Positions 1-10,023 of a DNA stretch of 64,000 bases are shown piece by piece. The stretch is from assembly GCA_036346395.1 (NCBI GenBank), contig CM070604.1:1-64000 (forward strand), read 5' to 3'. The position numbers were made by a program, and so were the translations under genes. Position 1 is the first letter of the stretch; each line of letters starts with the position of its first letter. Below the pieces are notes generated by a model, which was not told the DNA's origin, searched no databases, and saw only the letters and a program-made list of their open reading frames with translations. Source of the DNA: Hsuehochloa calcarea (Eukaryota > Streptophyta > Magnoliopsida > Poales > Poaceae).

Positions 1-3000
1 CTGGGCCAGGCCTGGGCCTGGGCCTGGGCCTGGGGCCCTGGGCCCTGGGCCTGGGCCTGGGCCTGGGCCTGGGCCTGGGCCTGGGCCTGGGCCTGGGCAG
101 GCCTGGGCCTGGGCCTGGGCCCTGGGCCCAGGGCCCTGGGCCACTGGGCCTGGGCCTGGGCCACTGGGCCTGGGCCTGGGCCTGGGCCCTGGGCCTGGGC
201 CTGGGCCTGGGCCTGGGCCTGGGCCTGGGCCTGGGCCACAGGCCTGGGCCTGGGCCTGGGCCTGGGGCCTGGGCCCTGGGCCTGGGCCTGGGCCCTGGGC
301 CTGGGCCCTGGGCCTGGGCCTGGGCCTGGGCCTGGGCCCTGGGCCCTGGGCACTGGCCTGGGCCACTGGGCCTGGGCCTGAGCCTGGGCCTGGGCCCTGG
401 GCCTGGGCCTGGGCCTGGGCCAGGCCTGGGCCTGGGCCCACAGGCCTGGGCCACTGGGCCTGGGCCTGGGCCTGGGGCCTGGGCCTGGGCCCTGGGGCCT
501 GGGCCACTGGGCCACTGGGCCTGGGCCTGGGCCTGGGCCTGGGCCTGGGCCTGGCCCTGGGCCTGGCCTGGGCCCTGGGCCTGGGCCTGGGCCCTGGGCC
601 TGGGCCAGGCCTGGGCCTGGGCCCCTGGGCCCTGGGCCTGGGCCTGGGCCACAGGCCACTGGGCCTGGGCCTGGGGGCCTGGGCCTGGGCCTGGGCCTGG
701 GCCTGGGCCTGGGCCTGGGCCCTGGGCCTGGGCCTGGGCCTGGGCCTGGGCCCTGGGCCTGGGCCCTGGGCCCTGGGCCTGGGCCACTGGGCCTGGGCCA
801 CTGGGCCTGGGCCACTGGGCCTGGGCCTGGGCCTGGGCCTGGGCCTGGGCCTGGGCCCTGGGCCCTGGGCCTGGGCCTGGGCCTGGGCCTGGGCCCTGGG
901 CCTGGGCCTGGGCCCTGGGCCACTGGGCCCTGGGCCCTGGGCCTGGGCCCTGGGCCTGGGCCACTGGGCCTGGGCCTGGGCCCTGGGCCTGGGCCTGGGC
1001 CTGGGCCTGGGCCTGGGCCTGGGCCTGGGCCTGGGCCCTGGGCCTGGGCCTGGGCCTGGGCCTGGGCCCTGGGCCTGGGCCTGGGGGCCTGGGCCTGGGC
1101 CCTGGGCCCTGGGCCCTGGGCCACTGGGCCACTGGCCCTGGGCCTGGGCCACTGGGCCTGGGCCTGGAGGCCTGGGCCCTGGGCCCTGGGCCTGGGCCTG
1201 GGCCTGGGCCTGGGCCTGGGCACTGGGCCCTGGGCCCTGGGCCTGGGCCTGGGCCCTGGGGCCTGGGCCTGGGCCCTGGGCCTGGGCCTGGGCCTGGGCC
1301 TGGGCCTGGGCCTGGGCCTGGGCCTGGGCCTGCCTGGCCCTGGGCCACTGGGCCTGGGCCTGGGCTGGGCCTGGGCCCTGGGCCTGGGCCCTGGGCCTGG
1401 GCCTGGGCCTGGGCCCTGGGCCTGGGCCCTGGGCCTGGGCCACTGGGCCTGGGCCTGGGCCTGGCCCTGGGCCTGGGCCTGGGGCCTGGGCCTGGGCCAC
1501 TGGGCCACTGGGCCCACAGGCCTGGGCCTGGGCCTGGGCCTGGGCCTGGGCCTGGGCCTGGGCCTGGGCCTGGGCCCTGGGCCTGGGCCTGGGCCTGGGC
1601 CTGGGCCTGGGCCCCTGGGCCACTGGGCCTGGGCCTGGGCCTGGGCCTGGGCCCTGGCCCTGGGCCACTGGGGGCCTGGGCCTGGGCCTGGGCCTGGGCC
1701 TGGGCCTGGGCCTGGGCCTGGGCCTGGCCACACTGGGCCTGGGCCTGGGCCCTGGGCCTGGGCCTGGGCCTGGGCCTGGGCCTGGGCCTGGGCCCTGGGC
1801 CTGGGCCTGGGCCTGGGCCTGGGCCTGGGCCTGGGCCTGGGCCTGGGCCCTGGGCCTGGGCCCTGGGCCTGGGCCACTGGGCCTGGGCCCTGGGCCTGGG
1901 CCTGGGCCTGGGCCTGGGCCTGGGCCTGGGCCTGGGCCTGGCCCTGGGCCACCACTGGGCCTGGCCCCTGGCCACTGGGCCCTGGGCCTGGGCCTGGGCC
2001 TGGGCCTGGGCCCTGGGCCTGGGCCTGGGCCCTGGGCCTGGGCCTGGGCTGGGCCTGGGCCTGGGCCTGGGCCCTGGGCCACTGGGCCTGGGCCCTGGGC
2101 CCTGGGCCAGCCTGGGCCTGGGCCACTGGCCTGGGCCTGGGCCTGGGCCCTGGGCCTGGGCCCTGGGCCTGGCCCTGGGCCTGGGCCTGGGCCTGGGCCT
2201 GGGCCCTGGGCCTGGGCCTGGGCCTGGGCCTGGGCCTGGGCCTGGGCCCTGGGCCCTGGGCCCTGGCCTGGGCCTGGGCCTGGGCCTGGGCCACTGGGCC
2301 TGGGCCACTGGGCCTGGGCCTGGGCTGGGCCTGGGCCTGGGCCTGGGCCTGGGCCTGGGCCACTGGGCCTGGGCCTGGGCCTGGGCCTGGGCCTGGGCCT
2401 GGGCCCTGGGCCCTGGGCCTGGGCCTGGGCCTGGGCCTGGGCCTGGGCCTGGGCCCTGGGCCCTGGGCCTGGGCCTGGGCCTGGGCCTGGGCCCTGGGCC
2501 TGGGCCTGGGCCCTGGGCCCTGGGCCTGGGCCTGGGCCTGGGCCTGGGCCCTGGGCCCTGGGCCCTGGGCCTGGGCCTGGGGGCCTGGGCCTGGGCCTGG
2601 GCCACTGGGCCTGGGCCTGGGCCTGGGCCTGGGCCTGGGCCTGGGCCTGGGCCTGGGCCACTGGGCCTGGGCCCTGGGCCCAGGCCTGGGCCTGGGCCTG
2701 GGCCTGGGCCTGGGCCTGGGCCTGGGCCACTGGGCCTGGGCCACTGGGCCTGGGCCTGGGGCCTGGGCCTGGGCCCTGGGCCCTGGGCCTGGGCCTGGGC
2801 CTGGGCCTGGGCCCTGGCCTGGGCCTGGGCCTGGGCCCTGGGCCTGGGCCTGGGCCCTGGGCCACTGGGCCTGGGCCCACTGGGCCACTGGGCCTGGGCC
2901 CTGGGCCTGGGCCACTGGGCCTGGGCCTGGGCCTGGGCCTGGGCCTGGGCCTGGGCCCTGGGCCTGGGCCTGGGCCCTGGGCCTGGGCCTGGGCCTGGGC

Positions 3001-6000
3001 CACTGGGCCACTGGGCCTGGGCCTGGGCCTGGGCCTGGGCCTGGGCCTGGGCCTGGGCCACTGGGCCTGGGCCCTGGGCCTGGGCCTGGGCCTGGGCCTG
3101 GGCCACTGGGCCTGGGCCACTGGGCCTGGGCCACTGGGCCCTGGGCCTGGGCCTGGGCCTGGGCCCTGGGCCACTGGGCCTGGGCCACTGGGCCTGGGCC
3201 TGGGCCTGGGCCTGGGCCTGGGCCTGGGCCTGGGCCTGGGCCTGGGCCTGGGCCTGGGCCTGGGCCTGGGCCCTGGGCCTGGGCCTGGGCCTGGGCCTGG
3301 GCCTGGGCCCTGGGCCTGGGCCTGGGCCTGGGCCTGGGCCTGGGCCTGGGCCTGGGCCTGGGCCTGGGCCTGGGCCTGGGCCTGGGCCTGGGCCTGGGCC
3401 TGGGCCTGGGCCTGGGCCTGGGCCTGGGCCTGGGCCTGGGCCTGGGCCTGGGCCTGGGCCTGGGCCCTGGGCCTGGGCCTGGGCCTGGGCCTGGGCCACT
3501 GGGCCTGGGCCTGGGCCTGGCCCTGGGCCTGGGCCACTGGGCCTGGGCCTGGGCCTGGGCCCTGGGCCACTGGGCCTGGGCCCTGGGCCTGGGCCTGGGC
3601 CCTGGGCCACTGGGCCTGGGCCCTGGGCCTGGGCCCTGGGCCCTGGGCCTGGGCCTGGGCCACTGGGCCCTGGGCCACTGGGCCTGGGCCTGGGCCCTGG
3701 GCCTGGGCCTGGGCCTGGGCCACTGGGCCCTGGGCCTGGGCCTGGCCCTGGGCCTGGGCCTGGGCCTGGGCCTGGGCCTGGGCCTGGGCCTGGGCCCTGG
3801 GCCCTGGGCCTGGGCCCTGGGCCTGGGCCACTGGGCCTGGGCCTGGGCCTGGGCCACTGGGCCTGGGCCTGGGCCCTGGGGGCCTGGGCCTGGGGCCTGG
3901 GCCTGGGCCTGGGCCACTGGGCCTGGGCCTGGGCCACTGGGCCCTGGGCCTGGGCCTGGGCCTGGGCCCTGGGCCACTGGGCCTGGGCCTGGGCCCTGGG
4001 CCTGGGCCTGGGCCCTGGGCCACTGGGCCTGGGCCTGGGCCACTGGGCCTGGGCCTGGGCCCTGGGCCTGGGCCACTGGGCCACTGGGCCACTGGGCCTG
4101 GGCCTGGGCACTGGGCCTGGGCCCTGGGCCCTGGGCCCTGGGCCTGGGGGCCTGGGCCACTGGCCCTGGGCCTGGGCCTGGGCCCTGGGCCTGGGCCTGG
4201 GGCCTGGGCCTGGGCCTGGGCCTGGGCCCACTGGGCCTGGGCCTGCCTGGGCCACTGGGCCCTGGGCCTGGGCCTGGGCCACTGGGCCCTGCCAGGCCTG
4301 GGCCTGGGCCTGGGCCCTGGGCCTGGGCCCCTGGGCCCTGGGCCTGGGCCTGGGCCCTGGGCCTGGGCCTGGGCCTGGGCCTGGGCCACTGGGCCTGGGC
4401 CCTGGCCCTGGGCCCTGGGCCTGGGCCTGGGCCACTGGGCCCTGGGCCTGGGCCTGGGCCTGGGCCTGGGCCTGGGCCTGGGCCCTGGGCCTGGGCCTGG
4501 CCCTGGGCCTGGGCCTGGGCCTGGGCCTGGGCCCTGGGCCTGGGGGCCTGGGCCCTGGGCCTGGGCCTGGGCCCTGGGCCTGGGCCACTGGGCCCTGGGC
4601 CTGGGCCTGGGCCTGGGCCTGCCTGAGGCCTGGGCCACTGGGCCACTGGGCCTGGGCCTGGGCCCTGGGCCTGGGCCCTGGGCCCTGGGCCTGGCCTGGG
4701 CCTGGGCCTGGGCCTGGGCCCTGGGCCTGGGCCTGGGCCTGGGCCTGGGCCCTGGGCCTGGGCCTGGGCCCTGGGCCTGGGCCTGGGCCACTGGGCCCTG
4801 GGCCTGGGCCTGGGCCCTGGGCCTGGGCCTGGGCCTGGGCCTGGGCCCTGGGCCCTGGGCCCTGGGCCCTGGGCCCTGGGCCCTGGGCCTGGGCCTGGGC
4901 CACTGGGCCTGGGCCACTGGGCCTGGGCCCTGGGCCTGGGCCTGGGCCTGGCCTGGGCCTGGGCCCTGGGCCCTGGGCCTGGGCCTGGGCCTGGGCCTGG
5001 GCCTGGGCCTGGGCCTGGGCCCTGGGCCTGGGCCTGGGCCCTGGGCCACTGGGCCACTGCCACAGGCCTGGGCCTGGGCCTGGGCCCCCTGGGCCTGGGC
5101 CTGGGCCTGGGCCTGGGCCTGGGCCTGGGCCTGGGCCTGGGCCTGGGCCCTGGGCCTGGGCCACTGGGCCTGGGCCTGGGGCCTGGGCCCTGGGCCTGGG
5201 CCTGGGCCCTGGGCCTGGGCCACTGGGCCCTGGGCCTGGGCCCTGGGCCACTGGGCCTGGGCCTGGGCCCTGGCCCTGGGCCTGGGCCTGGGCCTGGGCC
5301 TGGGCCTGGGCCTGGGCCTGGGCCCTGGGCCACTGGGCCTGGGCCTGGGCCCTGGGCCTGGGCCTGGGCCCTGGGCCTGGGCCCTGGGCCTGGGCCTGGG
5401 CCTGGGCCTGGGCCTGGGCCCTGGGCCTGGGCCTGGGCCCTGGGCCTGGGCCTGGGCCTGGGCCTGGGCCCTGGGCCCTGGGCCACTGGGCCTGGGCCCT
5501 GGGCCTGGGCCACTGGGCCTGGGCCTGGGCCCTGGGCCTGGGCCTGGGCCTGGGCCTGGGCCTGGGCCTGGGCCCTGGGCCACTGGGCCACTGGGCCTGG
5601 GCCTGGGCCTGGGCCACTGGGCCTGGGCCTGGGCCCTGGGCCTGGGCCACTGGGCCACTGGGCCTGGGCCCTGGGCCACTGGGCCTGGGCCTGGGCCTGG
5701 GCCCTGGGCCCTGGGCCTGGGCCACTGGGCCCTGGGCCTGGGCCCTGGGCCACTGGGCCTGGGCCCTGGGCCTGGGCCCTGGGCCTGGGCCTGGGCCTGG
5801 GCCTGGGCCTGGGCCTGGGCCTGGGCCTGGGCCCTGGGCCTGGGGCCTGGGCCTGGGCCCTGGGCCCTGGGCCTGGGCCTGGGCCTGGGCCTGGGCCTGG
5901 GCCTGGGCCTGGGCCCTGGGCCACTGGGCCTGGGCCTGGGCCTGGGCCTGGGCCTGGGCCTGGGCCTGGGCCTGGGCCTGGGCCCTGGGGGCCTGGGCCT

Positions 6001-8865
6001 GGGCCTGGGCCTGGGCCTGGGCCCCCTGGGCCACTGGGCCTGGGCCTGGGCCTGGGCCTGGGCCTGGGCCCTGGGCCTGGGCCTGGGCACTGGGCCACTG
6101 GGCCTGGGCCACTGGGCCTGGGCCTGGGCCTGGGCCCTGGGCCCTGGGCCTGGGCCTGGGCCTGGGCCTGGGCCCTGGGCCTGGGCCCTGGGCCCTGGGC
6201 CTGGGCCTGGGCCTGGGCCTGGGCCTGGGCCCTGGGCCTGGGCCTGGGCCTGGGCCTGGGCCTGGGCCTGGGCCCTGGGCCTGGGCCTGGGCCTGGGCCT
6301 GGGCCTGGGCCTGGGCCTGGGCCTGGGCCTGGGCCTGGGCCTGGGCCTGGGCCTGGGCCTGGGCCCTGGGCCTGGGCCTGGGCCTGGGCCTGGGCCTGGG
6401 CCTGGGCCCTGGGCCTGGGCCACTGGCCCTGGGCCTGGGCCTGGGCCCTGGGCCTGGGCCCCTGGGCCTGGGCCTGGGCCCTGGGCCTGGGCCCTGGGCC
6501 CTGGGCCTGGGCCTGGGCCTGGGCCTGGGCCTGGGCCTGGGCCCTGGGCCTGGGCCCTGGGCCTGGGCCTGGGCCTGGGCCACTGGGCCTGGGCCTGGGC
6601 CTGGGCCTGGGCCTGGGCCACTGGGCCTGGGCCTGGGCCCTGGGCCCTGGGCCTGGGCCCTGGGCCTGGGCCCTGGGCCCTGGGCCTGGGCCTGGGCCCT
6701 GGGCCCTGGGCCTGGGCCTGGGCCTGGGCCTGGGCCACTGGGCCTGGGCCACTGGGCCACTGGGCCTGGGCCACTGGGCCTGGGCCTGGGCCTGGGCCAC
6801 TGGGCCTGGGCCTGGGCCACTGGGCCCTGGGCCTGGGCCACTGGGCCTGGGCCTGGGCCTGGGCCTGGGCCTGGGCCTGGGCCCTGGGCCCTGGGCCACT
6901 GGGCCACTGGGCCTGGGCCACTGGGCCTGGGCCTGGGCTGGGCCTGGGCCTGGGCCTGGGCCTGGGCCTGGGCCTGGGCCTGGGCCACCTGGGCCTGGGC
7001 CTGGGCCCTGGGCCCTGGGCCTGGGCCTGGGCCCTGGGCCTGGGCCACTGGGCCCACTGGGCCTGGGCCTGGGCCTGGGCCTGGGCCTGGGCCTGGGCCT
7101 GGGCCCTGGGCCTGGGCCCTGGGCCTGGGCACTGGGCCTGGGCCTGGGCCTGGGGCCTGGGCCACTGGGGGCCTGGGCCACAGGCCACTGGGCCCTGGGC
7201 CACAGGCCTGGGCCACTGGGCCTGGGCCTGGGCCTGGGCCTGGGCCCTGGGCCACTGGGCCTGGGCCTGGGCCACTGGGCCACTGGGCCCTGGGCCCTGG
7301 GCCTGGGCCTGGGCCTGGGCCTGGGCCTGGGCCACTGGGCCCTGGGCCTGGGCCTGGGCCTGGGCCTGGGCCCTGGGCCTGGGGCCTGGGCCCTGGGCCC
7401 TGGGCCACTGCCCTGGGCCTGGGCCTGGGCCTGGGCCCTGGGCCTGGGCCTGGGCCCTGGGCCCTGGGCCACTGGGCCCACAGCCCTGGGCCTGGGCCTG
7501 GGCCTGGGCCTGGGCCCTGGGCCTGGGCCTGGGCCACTGGGCCTGGGCCCTGGGCCCTGGGCCACTGGGCCTGGGCCTGGGCCCTGGGCCTGGGCCACTG
7601 GCCCTGGGCCTGGGCCTGGGCCTGGGCCTGGGCCACTGGGCCACTGGGCCTGGGCCTGGGCCACTGGGCCTGGGCCCTGGGCCCTGGGCCTGGGGCCTGG
7701 GCCTGGGCCACTGGGCCTGGGCCTGGGCCCTGGGCCTGGGCCTGGGCCTGGGCCTGGGCCTGGGCCTGGGCCACTGGGCCTGGGCCTGGGCCTGGGCCTG
7801 GGCCCTGGGCCTGGGCCTGGGCCTGGGCCTGGGCCACTGGGCCTGGGCCTGGGCCTGGGCCTGGGCCACTGGGCCCTGGGCCCCTGGGCCTGGGCCTGGG
7901 CCTGGGCCTGGGCCTGGGCCTGGGCCACAGGCCTGGGCCTGGGCCCTGGGCCTGGGCCTGGGCCTGGGCCACTGGGCCACTGGCCTGGGCCCTGGGCCTG
8001 GGCCACTGGGCCTGGGCCTGGGCCTGGCCCTGGGCCCACTGGGCCACTGGGCCTGGGCCCTGGGCCACTGGGCCACTGGGCCCTGGGCCTGGGCCACTGG
8101 GCCTGGGCCCTGGGCCACTGGGCCTGGGCCTGGGCCTGGGCCTGGGCCTGGGCCCTGGGCCTGGGCCTGGGCCCTGGGCCTGGGCCTGGGCCTGGGCCAC
8201 TGGGCCCTGCCTGGGCCTGGGCCTGGGCCCTGGGCCCTGGGCCCTGGGCCTGGGCCACAGGCCTGGGCCCTGGGCCACTGGGCCTGGGCCCTGGGCCTGG
8301 GCCTGGGCCTGGCCCTGGGCCCTGGGCCTGGGCCTGGGCCTGGGCCTGGGCCTGGGCCTGGGCCTGGGCCACTGGGCCTGGGCCCTGGGCCCTGGGCCTG
8401 GGCACTGGGCCTGGGCCCTGGGCCCTGGCCCTGGGCCTGGGCCACTGGCCTGGGCCCTGGGCCTGAGGCCTGGGCCTGGGCCTGGGCCACTGGGCCTGGG
8501 CCTGCCACTGGGCCCTGGGCCCTGGGCCTGGCCCCTGGGCCTGGGCCTGAGGCCTGGGCCTAGGCCACAAGGCCCTGGGCCTGGGCCTGGGCCTGGGCAC
8601 TGGCCCTGGGCCACAAGGCCACTGGGCCTGGGCCTGAGGCCACAGGCCCTGCCTGGCAGGCCTGGGCCTGGGCCCTGGCCACTGGCCCAGGCCACTGGCC
8701 TGGGCACTGACACAGGCCACCTGGGCCTGGGCCTGGCCTGAGGCCCAGGCCTGGCCTGGGCCTGGGCCCTGGGCCTGGGCCAGGCCTGGGCCTGGGCCTG
8801 GGCCCTGGGCCTGGGCCACTGGGCCACTGGGCCTGGGCCACAAGGCCACAAGGCCAGGCCCAAGG
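1..8865. repeat. CCTGGG/CCCTGGG array, probably a miscalled telomere
   Basis: The whole block is built from CCTGGG and CCCTGGG units, with minor variants containing CCACTGGG and CCACAGG. It contains no unique sequence. It runs directly into correctly spelled CCCTAAA repeats at 8866. Established knowledge: nanopore base callers are known to turn CCCTAA telomere strands into CCCTGG, and the plant unit CCCTAAA would give CCCTGGG, with homopolymer shortening giving CCTGGG. Orientation fits a left chromosome end (C-rich strand read 5' to 3' from the terminus). Inference: this is about 8.9 kb of telomere with wrong letters. The alternative is a real GC-rich subtelomeric satellite, which would have to lie distal to the CCCTAAA tract. 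Confidence 0.85.
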
Positions 8866-9007
8866 CCTAAACCCTAAAACCCTAAACCCTACAACCCTAA
8901 ACCCTAAACCCTAAACCCTACAACCCTACAACCCTACAACCCTAACCCTACCCCCACAACCCAAAAACCCAAACCTAAAAACTAACCCCAAAACCCCTAA
9001 CCCTTCC
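8866..9007 (+). repeat. plant telomere repeat CCCTAAA with CCCTACA variants
   Basis: Tandem CCCTAAA heptamers are visible from 8866, mixed with CCCTAAAA, CCCTACAA and CCCTAA variants. After about 8955 they decay to A/C-rich sequence with CCCTAACCC-like fragments. This is the Arabidopsis-type telomere unit used by grasses. The mixture of variants is typical of the inner, degenerate end of a telomere. No gene is present. Confidence 0.95.
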
Positions 9008-10023
9008 CCCAAGGTGACACCGAAAGTCTACCTCCTTTTAGTGCGCCTCACCTCCTCCATGAGGATGATCCACTGGATTCATTGCAACACCACGAACAAT
9101 GGGCGTCGCCGCCTAACATCGGCTTTGTCCTGCTTTTCTAAGCTTACGTGCACCATGGTTGGGATTGGAAACTATACCAATAGTAGCTCGACATCGGGAA
9201 TCTATGAGTTTTTCAACACCCAATGGTAGCCGCACAAGACATTGTGGGGCTGGCTCAATTATTTTAGCATAAGTTCCTGCGGCCCGAGCCAGCTTTGTGC
9301 CTTGACCTGGATGACATTCAATATCATGTACCCATACGTATATCAGCTAATGATATGCTATTTCCTACTTTTGAATTTAGATCCATATCTATAAGCAGGG
9401 GGGCGTGGCTCGCTTCTCCTTGTTCCTGTTCCTAACTCCTCCCCGGGTAGTTCCCAATGTTTGGCACTTTCCATACTTCGTGGGTGCAACATCAACAAAT
9501 TCGCTCATGATCAAGTTACAACCTAAGATCTATGACTATATTATGTTAACTGCTCATATTTTGTTCATTCCATCGGTATGCTCCCAGGTATAGCTAGCGT
9601 TCCTTCTGTGCCAGGATAGGATCAAACTCAGATTTGGAGTATGAATCGCAGCGCTATGCGCTCGCTTCTATATTACGATAAACATGAAGGAGAAAAAGCG
9701 TTAACCAACGCTACTATCGCTTGTTTCCATCCCTGAGAGAGGACAAACATTAACCGACGTCGCTATCGCTTTGTCGCTTTGTTGTTTTCTTAATTAGCTC
9801 TTATGTGAGGTTAAGACTGGCGCATGCCCCGCAGGGATATTACAAAAATTATAATCCCTGTACGTTGGTTTCAGTTTTTTGTTCATACTACAAAATTCCT
9901 AGACATGCATTCATCCTTATTTTATTTTTTACCCAGGTGATTATACTTCATATCAGAATGACTCGATCAATCATCTTATGAATCACTGGTTACTTAGGCT
10001 TTACAAGATAATTATAATTTTAC
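9008..10023. other. subtelomeric sequence without recognised gene
   Basis: Unique-looking sequence between the telomere and the ABC transporter relic. Short open frames exist (9014-9229 and 9405-9593, plus strand) but I recognise no domain, no splice-consistent extension and no codon bias in them. A short imperfect duplication is visible around 9695-9775, where an ACGCTACTATCGCTTG stretch and a CGTCGCTATCGCTTTG stretch follow similar GTTAACC / TTAACCG contexts. Confidence 0.5.

Noticed and set aside
8560..8841. Open frame for a Pro/Gly/Arg-rich protein in the CCTGGG array
   Set aside because: It is a by-product of the hexamer repeat, which itself is probably miscalled telomere.
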